Assembly (NCBI RefSeq): GCF_009730915.1
Contig: NC_052475.1
Span: 27,589,016-27,653,015 of the forward strand
Origin: Dioscorea cayenensis subsp. rotundata
Taxonomy: Eukaryota > Streptophyta > Magnoliopsida > Dioscoreales > Dioscoreaceae
DNA length: 64,000 nucleotides
Direction of reading: 5' to 3'
In this document: positions 35,346-47,480 of the stretch, piece after piece
Numbering within the stretch: the stretch's first letter is position 1
Layout: every line of letters starts with the position of its first letter
Translations under genes and position numbers: made by a program
Notes under the pieces: generated by a model
The model's database searches: none
Seen by the model: the letters and a program-made list of their open reading frames with translations, nothing else
What the model was told of the DNA's origin: nothing

Positions 35346-37539
35346 AATAAAAATAAACAATAAATAAACCAGAGAAAATTATATCTTAAGCAATCTCTTA
35401 ATCATGGTAATTAAAAGTGATCTCATTTGGTAAATTAAGTTTTAATGATATACTAAAAGGTTATATGACATCAGATTGTGACCCCTCTTTGTGACTTGTT
35501 TCAATAAAAATAAATAAATAAAAATAATAATCTTCGAATTAAAATATTGTGCTTATTAGTGCTGTTATTCATTCCAGTTTTAGAGGACTTTTAGTTTTAT
35601 GTATAATTAATTAAAATAAACGACAAAATAAAAAGTTATGAAGTACTAATTGATGGTTTAAATTGTTATAAAATAATATGCTTAACATCATTTAATTGAA
35701 TGCGTGAAGAAATATGAAACATACTAATTGTGGAGCAATTTACATGATAGTTGAAAAGAAATTTAAATGGTTTTTATTTATGAAAATAAAAAATAAAATA
35801 AAATGGAAATACAGAATAAACTGATAAATTGAGAATAATAAATCATATTCTTATATAAAATCAATCCCTTTCTCTTTCATTTATAAAAGAATCTATAAAT
35901 TCCTTAAAAGAGGAATGTTCCGCGAATAAAAATATCTATGCGTTAGTTGTACGCACTTTTCATGATATATATTACGTATTTTTGAATTGATAGAATTTAC
36001 AGTCACAAAAAATATATATATATAAAATTTTTTACATATTAATACTAAAAATCTATACGAATTGAGATTGCACTATTTGAATTTTTTAAAATTCAACCAT
36101 ACTAGATATCGTTTCATATATAAATTTTAATGGAGATACATTGAACCTATTAAGCAACTTATAATTAAATGTTACACAAAATATACATAAATAAAATAAT
36201 ACAATATACTTATATACATTATTACAAGGCAAGATAATGTAAAATTAGATCACTGAATAATGTATCTTATTACTTTTTTTTTTATTTATAATGAATTTTA
36301 TGAATTATGACCTTATAAATTTTAAACACATTCATATATTTACATAATTCATAATTGACCTTGTTCACACTATTAATTAAAATAGGTTTTTTTTTATTTT
36401 TATATAAATTTTTTGTGTCTTTATTATATGGCAATATCATTTATGGACTTTTCTAATATGGTGATGTCGATTTTTTTAATATTGCATTATAATATTATTA
36501 TATCTAAACTTATATTTGTAATATCAAATATGTTTTTTTTATCTAAATATCAAAATTATCTTTTCTTTATATGGTTTGACATGACATCATAGGTAAAAAA
36601 CTTTCAGGGGGAACTTGGATGCTTCTTTTACTAATTTATTTATTATAAAAAAATAAATATTGCAATTCTGAAACACTGTAAAATAGACTTTTAAAAAAAA
36701 AATAAAAATCATTGTACCAAACACATTTAAACCCCGTCCCAACTCTTGCCCACCACCTGTTCATATTGATGTTTTTCTAAAACATTGTTCATTTAAAAGT
36801 AGCTATAATTCAATTTGCTTTGGGTTTTATGTTATCAGTATAAAATATATTTTTGATCGGAGCATGGCATACATAAACCTAAATAAAATTAGATTTTAAA
36901 ATACTATTGAGTACAATTTGACTCTACAACCAACAAATTACCTAATGGAAATCACTGCGAGTGATGATGAGTTAAATCACTTATAATACAGTATTGTGCA
37001 TGACTGTAGAGAATATTGTAGAAATACTGTTTTATATGGTTCTATGTGGGATAAATCATATTCTCCATCCTTCCATGATTATAAATGAGGAAAATTTACT
37101 ATTATACGGTTATGACTAGTAATATATCAACTTGGATGTATATAAGTCTTAATTGTCACTCGTGTTAACCCATCTCACATGATAAATTTCTAAAGAGTTA
37201 TTAAGTTATTATAACTGATACATCAACATACCTATTTGTCTTTTAACACTCTTTATTGAGCAATGCTTGTGGCCTTCGTAAAAATAAAAATTTAAAAAAT
37301 AAAATAAAATAATAATAATAATAACAATATTGGAAACACAATCCTCAACAAAATGCACCACTAGTAAAACACAAATGGACTCTTGATCTCAAATACTTTG
37401 TTTTTTAAACCATGTGATTAAGCGTGTTTGTTGTAAACCCCAAAACGTGTATAATATCTATATATTTGTATTGTTTTCTTTCTTTTGATGCACTACTCTA
37501 TGATGTTGGAATTTTTTTTTTTAAATATGCCCTTTTTGT
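35346..37539. other. AT-rich intergenic region
   Basis: No gene or RNA seen. Long A/T runs, and short (TAA)n tracts near 37307-37322. Confidence 0.5.
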
Positions 37540-38844
37540 TTTTTTGTTTTTTTTGAAAAGGTGGATAAACCACTGCCATTAATTAAATAAAGAGAAAAGA
37601 TACAAACAGGGCGCAAGCGCCCACAAAAGACAAACAAAGCACCACGAAAAGTGGCAAAACAAAACAGCGCCGGATGAGAATCAGCAAAGGATTCTCATCC
37701 CAACAGAAAACAGTAACAGACTAGTCCGATAGAAGATCTTGATCTACCCCAGCGAGAGGATCTCCGCCATACTCCACTCCACTGATCCCTAGGGCCTCCG
37801 TGTTCTGACGAAGCATGGCAATAGGATCCTCTACCGTCTCTCGCGAACCTTCGACAACTGAAGAGAGCCAAGATATCAACATATGGCCAATCTTCAAAAT
37901 AAGAGTATGCGTAGACAAACAGTTGGCATTAAAGATACAATCATTTCTAACAAGCCAAATATTCCACACAATAGCCTTAGCAACTAAGCCCCCAATCTCC
38001 CTAAAGTTATCCCGAATCGAGGTTCGCCAACCCCGCCAGATCTCCTGCATCGACCCAGGAGGGTCTGGAAGATGCAGTAAATGCACGAAGTACCCCCCAC
38101 ACCTTTCTAGCAACCAAACAATGCAAGAAGAGATGGTCAGGCGACTCTAAGGCCGAATTACACAGGACGCAGGTCGTCGTAGGGAGGCGATTGCAACTCC
38201 TTCTCGTAAGAACGTCCATGGTGAGAATCTTATTCTTCTCAGCTAACCAGTTAAACAAACTAACTTTCTTCGGACAAGGCTTTCTCCAGAAGAACCGAGC
38301 AATAGGGCAACGCACCCCACCATCAATGAGAAACGAGTAAAAAGACTTCACCGTGAATATACCATTTCCATTCAACCTCCACCTCTTTCTATCTCCTACC
38401 GCCCCATCAAAATCCGTTAATCTAGTCCCGTAGTACCGGCTGTCTTCCTCCCCAGAAAAAGGGGCCTGGTTTAGGAGATAACCCATCTCGCGCACCGTTC
38501 CATTGGGCTCACTAGCCCTTCTGAATTCCTCCGGCCAGATGAACATAGGTGCCCGCCCCGCAAACCAACTATCCTTCCAGAATAGTGTTTCAGTTCCAGA
38601 TCTGATCTCATGCCAACACGCATCCCCTAAGAGTCGGCAGGCAGCTCAAAACGCCTTTCTAGAAATAGGAAATCCTACCCGTTTGTCGGGGGAACATATT
38701 CCAACAAATAACACCGTAATTGAATTGTAAAATATCAGCACCACACCAAGCAGTATCCGTCATTAACTTCCACCACCATTTGCCTAAAAGCGCAAGATTA
38801 AAGTTTGATAACTCAAGAATACCCCTTTTTTGTTGCGCCTTCAT
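37540..38844 (-). mobile_element. 5'-truncated L1-type LINE, 3' part of ORF2 and tail
   Basis: On the minus strand the frame near 38844-38700 reads GILELSNFNLALLGKWWWKL, the conserved region after the reverse transcriptase core of plant L1 elements. It is followed (38546-38007) by the zf-RVT zinc-binding domain: FFWRKPCPKKVSLFNWLAEK, C...LPTTTCVLCN and SPDHLFLHC. The last frame (38113-37721) gives IVWNIWLVRND. The two final frames overlap at 38007-38113, which marks a frameshift. A 3' UTR with hairpins and an A-rich tail (37540-37558, read on the minus strand) closes the element. Truncation at the 5' side is the usual outcome of target-primed reverse transcription. No clear target duplication was found. 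Confidence 0.9.
37672..37700 (-). other. Perfect 11-bp hairpin in the LINE 3' UTR
   Basis: GGATGAGAATC pairs with GATTCTCATCC around a 7-nt loop. Further hairpins lie between it and the A tail: GCGCC/GGCGC-type at 37609-37622 and CCAC/GTGG near 37642-37654. Confidence 0.8.
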
Positions 38845-38941
38845 AAATAAATAAAATAAAACGAAAAATAACCAAAATATTTAAAAATTGAAAATGAGAT
38901 AATAAAAAACATTGCAAAGAAAAGGTATTTTTTGATGGACC

Positions 38942-38967
38942 TGGGCCATGTTATTCATTACTGGGCC
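38942..38967 (+). promoter_or_regulatory. Two site II elements upstream of the first one-helix protein gene
   Basis: TGGGCC at 38942-38947 and 38962-38967, about 240-260 bases before the start. Site II motifs (TGGGCY) are bound by TCP factors and are enriched in promoters of plant mitochondrial respiratory and ribosomal protein genes. ACGT-core motifs (ACGTGTC, CCACGTCA) follow at 39063-39122. Confidence 0.55.
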
Positions 38968-39198
38968 AGGCAAACTCCATGGACTTGGTCAACAATCCTC
39001 GGCCGCTGGTTTAGCCACCCATTCCAGTCCCGCCGCGTGTCACTCTCAGCACCCTCTGCGGATACGTGTCCTCTCAAAAGCCATCCACGTCACCCATCCC
39101 TCACCCCATGTCAGCCACGTCACCCTTACTATCATCTATAAATTCATCACAACATGCCTTCATTTTCCTCTCATTCTAAACACTGTCATTTTATTATC

Positions 39199-39986
39199 AT
39201 GGCTTCAAGAGCAGTGGTAAGCTCTTAACACACACACATTATGTCCATTGTTAATATATATATATATATATATGTGCATTATTCATTTATGTTATTCTTT
39301 TGTTATATATATATATAATATAATGAAGAGTTTATGGAGATCGGTCAGAGGTGGGATGGCACGTTCAATGACGAGTTATACTACACCAAGGATGAAACCA
39401 ATGGCATCCACTTCACCCGACTTCACTGCAAATCACAACCAGAGCTCTTTCTCAAAGTACAAATTAACACTATTATTGCACTTCCTTTATATATATATAT
39501 ATATTTGCTAATTTTAATTGGCATGGGGGGTTTGGTTTGGAATAAATAAATAAATAAATAAGCAGAGCAATGAAGGTGGACTTCATACCGGTGTACGTGA
39601 CGTGTGGGTTCGTGCTGCTGGCGATTACGTTTGCTGTCCACTCCGCGAAGCAGCAGATCGCGTATGCGCCCGGTGTGCGGTTTAACAAGAGGCGGCGTGA
39701 GACCATGGCCGAGGTGGTCGAACCCGACCGAGTCGAGGCCGAGGCAGACCGGTTCATTAATAAGTCCTTATTTCGACGCGTGGCGCACGTCCAAGACTTC
39801 GATGCTGTTCGGTCTGGCATATCTGATCCCACACGTGGCCCTGATGTTAACAATAACCGGTGTGTTATTATTTGTTGTTTTTTTTTAAGGATTAATTTGT
39901 TGGAGGTTTGATTGGCTGCTAATGGTGTTTGCTATTACAGGGCAAGCAGGGTGGAGTCGCTGAAGTCGGTTGGTGTGGATCTTTAA
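39199..39986 (+). CDS. Small one-helix membrane protein, probably mitochondrial (MLRQ/B12D-like), paralogue 1
   Basis: Four exons: 39199-39216, 39329-39456, 39566-39859 and 39941-39986, giving 486 nt, 161 residues. The N-terminus (MASRAVSLWRSVRGGMARSM) is rich in Arg and Ser without acid residues, as in a mitochondrial presequence. One hydrophobic helix follows (VDFIPVYVTCGFVLLAITFA), then a basic, conserved tail with VRFNKRRRET, VVEPDRV, FINKSLFRRVAHVQDFDAVR and SDPTRG. The shape, a short N-terminus, one helix after F.PVY and a soluble tail, recalls the MLRQ/B12D family of complex I-associated proteins. I recognise it as a plant family usually left unnamed; the MLRQ link is inference. Site II motifs in the promoter support a mitochondrial role. 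Confidence 0.8.
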
Positions 39987-40700
39987 ATCCACTTGAATTG
40001 CTTCTTCAACGGATCCGGACTTTTTTTTTTTTAATTATATATATATATATATATTATAAATAAAATTAGAGAATGGGCGGAGAGAGGGAGTTGTTTGTTG
40101 TTCTCTCTCTTATTCTCTCATTGTAAATGACTAAATGTTGTATGTACATTTGATGGTTTGCTATCTATGCTTTGTTTGGAGTTCTTTGGGTCACTTTAAT
40201 ATGAATCGGGTGATGTACGTGGGAGAGACGGATCTGCTTTTGATTCTACACTTTATTCATTCCCACAATTTTGTTTGTTTTGTTTTTTTATTCATTATTT
40301 TATAGTCATTTTTTATATATCGTTTTTTCATCTTTAATGAATTATGTTTCTGTATTGTATTTACCAACCTCTATTTTTGTTTTATATACCTTGATTTATC
40401 TTTTTTTTTTTTTAAAAATTCTGTGTTTTCTCAATTATTCTTATTTTTATTTTTATTTTCACTCCATCATCAATTTTTAATTCTTCAAAAGCTAAAACAA
40501 TGCCTTTGATTTGAAGTAAATAGTTTAGATTAAATTAAATTAAATTATTTTATTTTATTTATACTGGGCAAAGAATTTATGGCAGTCAGGGCAGAACTAA
40601 CAAATTCAGATTTGTAATAAAAAAATATACAGAAAAAAAAAACAAATGATGAAGCATGTTAGATTCAGTAATAAATTATATATATAATATATATATTAAA
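39987..40700. other. 3' UTR of paralogue 1 and spacer between the paralogues
   Basis: (TA)n near 40035-40054, then T-rich sequence. No gene seen. Confidence 0.5.
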
Positions 40701-40712
40701 TCAATAAATTTA

Positions 40713-40782
40713 TGGGCTCGGTGGGCTCATTGGCATTAACAGTCCCTTAATTCAGGCCCAAGCCTTGTAGATTAAGGGCCCA
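40713..40782 (+). promoter_or_regulatory. Site II cluster upstream of the second one-helix protein gene
   Basis: TGGGCT at 40713-40718 and 40722-40727, and the reverse form GGCCCA at 40755-40760 and 40777-40782: four copies within 70 bases. TTTATAAAA at 40963-40971 is a TATA-box candidate. Confidence 0.6.
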
Positions 40783-41031
40783 CAACGGCAAAACCGCCTT
40801 GAGGTTCCGAGAGACACGTACAACCTTCTACCAGCCTGCTTTGAAGTTTCCAGAGCCTTCATTGTCTACGTGTCACGCTTTTACAGCACTCTGGAATCTG
40901 GATAAACACTACCCTGAAAATGAAAAGATGAACTCACTCTCACTCAAACCCTAATTCTCTCTTTATAAAAAAGCTCACACTCCCTTTCTTGCTCACAAAT
41001 ATCAAAATCCACTCCTATATATATCCCATGC

Positions 41032-41758
41032 ATGGCTTCCAGAGCACTGGTCACCTCTTCTCTTCTCTTCATTCTTGTTTTTGTTCTTTTAAATTTCCAT
41101 TATAAATATTTAATTATTTATATAAAATTTCTCTTTTTCTCTGCACAGAACTACTGGAGATCAATAACACGCTCAAAAAGCACTGCAGCATCACCACTCC
41201 CTCATTTCGCTGAAGAATCCAAGTTACTCTCAAGCTATTCATACATATATATATATATATAGTTTAAAATTAGTATTATTTATTTAATTATTGTGATTAT
41301 TGTTAAGTAGGGGAGGGAGGATGGATTTCATTCCAGTGTATGTAGCTCTGGGCTTGATCATGTTATCAGTCACGTGCGGTTTGCACACTGCGAAGCAGCA
41401 CGTGCTCTACGACCCGTCAGTTCGGGTGCACAAGAAGCGGCGCGAGACCATCCCGGAGCTGGTTGAACCGGACCGCGTCGTCAATGAGTCCGATCGCTAT
41501 ATTAACAAGTCGCTCTTCCGCCACGTGGCGCACCTTCAGGATTTCGACGCTGTCCGTGCTGGCATCTCTGACCCGACACGTGGCGAAACCATCAACAAGT
41601 AACTCCATTATGGGGGCCCACGCTATCCACGTGGCTTCTAGTTTGATTTTTATTCTCATCATCATCGTACTTAATTTGCTGTTCTGTGTTCCAGGTCACG
41701 CAGGGCGGTCACTCTCAAGGAGGCAGGTGTTGACCGGGGAACAACTACGGCATATTAA
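41032..41758 (+). CDS. Small one-helix membrane protein, probably mitochondrial (MLRQ/B12D-like), paralogue 2
   Basis: Exon 1 is 41032-41049 (MASRAL), exon 2 starts at 41149 (NYWRSITRSKSTAASPL), exon 3 ends at 41598 and exon 4 is 41695-41758. The core MDFIPVYVALGLIMLSVTCG, VHKKRRETIPELVEPDRV and INKSLFRHVAHLQDFDAVRA matches paralogue 1 closely, as do intron positions. The exon 2-3 junction is unclear. A GC donor after 41233 with acceptor before 41316 gives 149 residues. A GT donor after 41261 with acceptor before 41308 also stays in frame. The two genes are about 1.0 kb apart head to tail, so a tandem duplication is plain. Function as for paralogue 1. Confidence 0.78.
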
Positions 41759-41778
41759 GATCTATAGAGGGCTTTTCT

Positions 41779-41852
41779 GCAAAATCTTGTACATATAAAA
41801 ATAATGTATTATTGCAAAATCTTGTGCATATAAAATAATGTATTATTGCATC
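41779..41852 (+). repeat. Two-copy 35-bp tandem repeat in the 3' UTR of paralogue 2
   Basis: GCAAAATCTTGTACATATAA and its near copy start at 41779 and 41814, each followed by AATAATGTATTATT. Confidence 0.85.
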
Positions 41853-41859
41853 TTGAGAA

Positions 41860-43293
41860 AATTTCAAAATTCTGTGAATATTCCTCCAAAGTTGAGTATC
41901 TTTTTCTTTTGATTAATCAAGTAAAAAGCAGGACATGGAGAAAAACTTCAAAGACTATATAATTCCACAAACTAAGTTTTGTCATGCTTCATAATAATTC
42001 AATAGAAAACTAATCAAAACAATGAAAGATGGGGCACAAATTCAAACTTCATTTGTTCCAGATCATTTAATTGTTGTATTTTCAATAAAAATAAAAACTT
42101 AATTTTCATGGCTTAGTCTCTCTCCAAAACTAGTGTTTGTTTTTTTTTAAAAGGGCCACAAGGTCCTAATTAAGGGGCGGACACGTGGGGAGTAACATTT
42201 TATGTCACAATGTTCTCATTTATGTTCTCCTTTTATATTGGGTGAGGATTAAATTCGGGGAGTCACATTTTATTTAAGATAAAAGTTCTATGCAAGAAAC
42301 TCTAAGGGTTGTATAAATGAGACTATTGAGCTATTCAATCTAAATGTCATCCTGTGACATGCAGCATCAATAATACAAACAGGTTCAAATTTTTGACTTG
42401 GATAGGCGATGTCACATTGATAGGGATTTTATACGGACGATATTGTTTATTAGTTGAATTTAAAAAAGAGTTCACACCCAACTAAGGAATCTTCAAGCTG
42501 GCCTCATTGGATTGGTATCTATCATCCCAAAGTTCAATATTAATAAATCATGTGTCATTAATTAAGTAGGTCCAAGCAGATGCAAACAAACAGTTCTTTT
42601 TTTTTCCAAGTCATTGAATGCATGTTTTTGATGAAGTAATGGTGGCCAACCTTTGTCTTTAAACTAACTGAAAGAAAGACTATATATATATACATATATA
42701 TGTCTATATCATATGGGAACGCATGAGCAAATTAATTGAGATGGTTTAATATCTAGGAAGAATTGTCAAAAGTTTCTATGCAAGAATTTTATGGGGAGAA
42801 GAGAAGAAAAACTAGTTAAAAATGAGGGTTTGAAAATCTTGTAGGAGTTTGGAAAGATTGTACATAATGTCAGGAGTGAGTACCTTGCAAGGCAACTCAA
42901 GCTATAGCTGTAAGAAGAAAAAATAATTTACATTCAATGAAACATTTTGGGGTGACATATGGATGAATTTCATGGCATATAAAATTCAAAATAATTATCT
43001 TAAACAAAGTGCATTATTGAAGAAAGAGAAGTAATAACTAAAAGTCAGAAGTTGCCGCATTTTAATCAAAGTCATCAGTTTGCAGTAGTCCAATTAAAAT
43101 TTTTCTGCTTGATTTAATTATAACAACACCACTTGTATATATCTATCTGTATTCATGCATTCATTCACTACTAATCTTGAGATCAGACAAAAAACAACAA
43201 ATTTAGTATTAAAAAAATTACTCAAGTTGCCAGGAACATATACTTGTAGGTTTTGCTTATAAAACAGCAAGTAAAAGACTCAAACTTCACACA
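41860..43293. other. Intergenic region and promoter of the potassium transporter gene
   Basis: No coding signal. (TA)n near 42681-42702. The last 200 bases hold the leader of the transporter gene, with TTATAAAAC near 43258 as a possible TATA box. Confidence 0.4.
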
Positions 43294-46200
43294 ATGAGAG
43301 GAACAGAGATGGAAGCCAACCAAAATGAAGCTGAGATTGCTGCAGAATCAGAGCAAGTTCTTAAAAGCAAGAAGTTATCATGGGGAAAACTTCGCCGTGT
43401 TGATTCGTTCCATGTGGAGGCTGGAAGGGTTTCCAATGCTCACCATCATGCTTCTCAGGTCTGAATTATCAACAAAAGTTGCAGAAAAATGCATGCACCC
43501 ATGCATGCATGTGTATATTAATATATAGATATCATTTTTGTTATTCATGCATGGGTTGTGAAACAGGTTGGGTGGAAAACAACACTACACTTGGCATTCC
43601 AGAGCATTGGAGTGGTATATGGAGACATAGGAACATCTCCTCTGTATGTTTATGCAAGCACCTTCACTGATGGGATTAAGGACACAGATGATCTTTTGGG
43701 TACTTTGTCTTTGATCATGTACACCATTCTTCTTCTTCCTTTACTCAAGTATGTCTTTATTGTTCTCTGGGCTAATGACAATGGTGATGGTGAGTTTCTT
43801 TCATTCATTTCATTTCATTTTATTATTATGAAATGAGATTATTATAACTGCTGTAATATATATTCAGGGGGTACTTTTGCATTATACTCTCTGATATCAA
43901 GGTATGCAAGAGTGAGCATGATACCAAACCAACAGGCTGAAGATGCAATGGTTTCAAATTATAAACTAGACACAGCAACCAAACAATTGAAGAGAGCTCA
44001 GTGGGTGAAGGAGAAGCTGGAGAACAGTGCAATGGCCAAACAGTTTCTTTTCTTTATCACAATTTTGGGTACCTCCATGGTTATTGGTGATGGAGTTTTA
44101 ACTCCATGCATCTCTGGTATGCTTGTTAACTCAATAGATTCTAGATTGATTCATATGATCAAGATTAAAAAGATTAATCATTGAAAAAAAAAACTTTGTT
44201 TTGCAGTGCTTTCAGCTGTGAGTGGGATCAAAGAAAAGGCAACTTCACTAAGCACTGGTATATATGCATGTTTTTATAAATATGTTTGTAAACTATTGCC
44301 TTTTTATTGTGTAAATCATTTGTTCATCAATTTTTATTTTATTTTATTTTTTTTTTGAGCAGGTGCTATTGATGGAATTGCTGTGGCAATCTTAATTGCG
44401 CTCTTCTTAGCTCAACGATTCGGCACAGACAAAGTTGGCTACTCATTTGCACCGATAATATCACTCTGGTTTGCTTTTATTGGTCTTATAGGAGCATACA
44501 ACTTGATCAAGTATGATATCCGTATTCTTCGTGCATTCAACCCCAAGTATATTGTGGATTATTTCCGAAGGAACGGGCAACAAGGTTGGATTTCTCTAGG
44601 AGGAATTATTCTTTGTATTACAGGTAGTTCTTATATATATATATATTTATATCCATATTTACTAACTTAACCGACATGAAACTACTAGTTGCTTTCGTAA
44701 TACTCACAAAGGTGAAAAATTCTTCAACAGGGACTGAGGCTATGTTTGCTGATCTTGGCCACTTCAATATCAGAGCCATTCAGGTATTGCTTACAAACCT
44801 CACACACACAAACACGTACATTTATATATCATGCGTTATTTGGTATTATATAATGTATTATTTGGCATTAAATCAAATCACAGATTGGCTTCTCCGTAAT
44901 ATTGCTTCCTTCAGTATCACTAGCTTACATGGGACAAGCTGCTTATCTCACTAAATTCCCCGAAAATGTTTCAGATACTTTCTACAAATCAATTCCAGGT
45001 GTTGTATGAAGATTACAAAGAAATTTTTTCTGCTTCTGCTTCTCATGTACTGATATTTACAAATCTTGCAGGTCCACTTTTCTGGCCAATGTTTATAATA
45101 GCTGTTTCTGCTGCAATTATCGCAAGCCAGGCGATGATCTCCGGTGCATTTGCAATAATATCTCAGTCACAGAGTCTAGGTTGCTTTCCCAGAGTGAAGG
45201 TAGTTCACACTTCGGCAAAATATGAAGGCCAAGTCTACATTCCTGAGATTAACTACACACTAATGATCCTCTGCGTGATCGTTACACTAATATTCAAAAC
45301 AACAGAAAAAATCGGCAATGCATACGGTATAGCTGTTGTTGCAGTCATGGTCATCACAACAATGATGGTGACACTGATAATGCTGGTCATTTGGAAAACA
45401 AACATTTGGTGGATTGCACTCTTCTTCTGCGTATTCGGAGGAATTGAAATCATCTATTTATCTTCAGTCTTGTACAAATTCAAGCAAGGTGGTTATCTCC
45501 CACTGGCTTTTGCAGCATTCCTGATGATCATAATGGGAGTATGGCATTATGCTCATGCAGAAAGATACAACTATGAATTGAAAAACAAAGTCTCAAGCAG
45601 TTACATCAAAGATTTGGCAGAGAATCAAGACATAAAAAGATTGCCAGGAATAGGACTTCTTTATTCAGAGCTAGTACAAGGAATACCTCCTATATTCCCT
45701 CATCTCATTGAAAAAATGCCATCAATTCACTCTGTTCTTGTAATAGTCTCAATAAAGTATCTCCCCATCAGTAAAGTCGAAATGGAGGAGAGGTTTCTAT
45801 TCAGACAGATTGAGCCAAAGCACTACAGAGTGTACCGATGCGTGGTTCGATACGGATACAAAGACGCACTGGAAGAACCTAAAGACTTCGAAAGATCTCT
45901 TGTCGAAAACTTGAAACATTTTATCCAACAAGAGACATTCTTTCTTGAAAATGCAGGCCATGCAAACACTAGTGGTGATCATAATGCGGAAGTTAAGCCA
46001 AGAAAGTCAGGTGCATCTGCAGTGTATGTAGAGGAGACATTAACACAAGGACAAGGGAATCACTCACAGGGATCTTCAGATAGAATATTAACAGAGGCAC
46101 AACAGGCAGTGCAATTAGCTGAAGATGAGATGCAGTATGTTCAGAAGGAGATGGAGAATGGAGTGGTGTATTTGCTGGGAGAGGCAGAGGTGGTTGCACA

Positions 46201-46339
46201 TCAAGATTCAAGTCTGATTAAGAAAGTGGTGGTTAATTACTTGTATAACTTCATGAGGAGGAACTTCAGGCAAGGTGAAAAGGTCATGTTGATTCCTCGT
46301 AGCAAGTTGCTAAGGGTGGGGATGACTTATGAGATTTAA
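43294..46339 (+). CDS. HAK5: HAK/KUP/KT potassium transporter, cluster I (HAK5/HAK1-like)
   Basis: Eight exons: 43294-43458, 43567-43789, 43868-44116, 44207-44257, 44363-44623, 44731-44783, 44884-44998 and 45072-46339. They join to 2385 nt, 794 residues, the family's usual length. The N-terminus [20 protein letters not shown] is characteristic of cluster I. The family signature [15 protein letters not shown] spans residues 70-84. Further conserved blocks are [54 protein letters not shown] and GQAAYLTKF. About 12 hydrophobic segments precede a long cytosolic C-terminus ending [20 protein letters not shown], then VGMTYEI. Cluster I members carry high-affinity K+ uptake at the root plasma membrane. 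Substrate preference is inferred from family. Confidence 0.93.
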
Positions 46340-47245
46340 ATTAATGGTTTATGATTTGATCTTTTTACTCAGGGTGGATTGTGTGACTTTTCTGGATCTT
46401 GTCAGTCTTAATATGTAACTATTCTCACTGCTATCAGTAAAATTTAATAGAAAAATAAAAATATTTTAAACATTATATTTGTGTACTTATTAGTGTTTCG
46501 TCTGAATTTATAAAAAAATAAATTATTTTTTTCCTTCATATATAGGGTAACTTAGATTGGTTTATTATTGTTGTTGTTTTCATTATTTTGGATATTTGTA
46601 AATTATAGCTACATCCAACAACACCAATAAATTTGAAATAGAAAATACTTATAAAAAACCACTCTCCTTTTGATGTGTTTGGTAGCATCTAACTTCCATT
46701 GCTTGTTCTTTGATGTGTTATGGAGATGAAGTTCATCATCTAAGAACATAAAAAAAATAAAAATAAAAATAAACATAAATTCCACTTGCCTTTGTGACCA
46801 TATTATATATACAAGTATACAACCACACGAATAAATCTAAGAATTGGTGATAAAAAATTCATCATACTTTCTAATTTTAAAATTGAGTAAATCATTGTGC
46901 CATTAAAATTCATCATACTTTTTTTTTGAAAATTCATCATATGTTTGATAAAGATTTGACTTTTATTGCTGGTTTTTGATTTGATATACCACCAAAATTA
47001 TACATAAAAAAACACATGAATAAAATACAATACAATTATTTTAATGAAACCACCTTTTGTTACTTGGTAAAATTCAAACTTGACCGTTCTTTTCATATAT
47101 AATTATATCTTTCCGAAAATATATATATATATATATATGTATATTATCATTTATTGATATATTTGTGGCATTGGATTTAAATAATTCAGACGTTCAATTT
47201 TTAATCATTTCATTAATAACTAAATATAATAATAAAGAAGCCTTC
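46340..47245. other. 3' UTR of the transporter gene and AT-rich spacer
   Basis: No gene seen. (AT)n near 47120-47137. Confidence 0.5.
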
Positions 47246-47357
47246 GCGCCAAAACTTCCCAAATGCGATCTAGCCGTCCATCCTGTCACCGAGTACGATC
47301 TGGTGATAGAACTCGATCACGAGTCACATGAACGGCTAGATTTCCATCCTTTGGCGG
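47246..47357 (+). promoter_or_regulatory. Two E2F-like sites before the TRCF gene
   Basis: GCGCCAAA (47246-47253), the reverse of TTTGGCGC, and TTTGGCGG (47350-47357) both fit the E2F consensus TTTSSCGS. Between them lies a 10-bp inverted repeat, ATCTAGCCGT (from 47266) and ACGGCTAGAT (ending 47341). E2F factors drive S-phase and repair genes in plants. Confidence 0.5.
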
Positions 47358-47438
47358 CAAAGTCACTCGTTTTCGGACATCCATTCGTCTCGTCACTAAT
47401 ATCCAAACCCCCTCCAAAACCCTCTCGATTCCTCTCCA

Positions 47439-47462
47439 ATGGCGAAGCTCTCATCCTCGTAG
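47439..47462 (+). promoter_or_regulatory. Short upstream ORF before the TRCF start
   Basis: ATG GCG AAG CTC TCA TCC TCG TAG, seven codons ending 18 bases before the main ATG. Its context (CCAATGGCG) is good for initiation, so reinitiation or leaky scanning would be needed. Confidence 0.5.
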
Positions 47463-47480
47463 AGCTCCGAGCTCACATCA

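Noticed and set aside
39473-39853. Minus-strand 126-residue open frame across the first one-helix protein gene
   Set aside because: Antisense shadow; the plus-strand exons have matching paralogue exons and splice sites.
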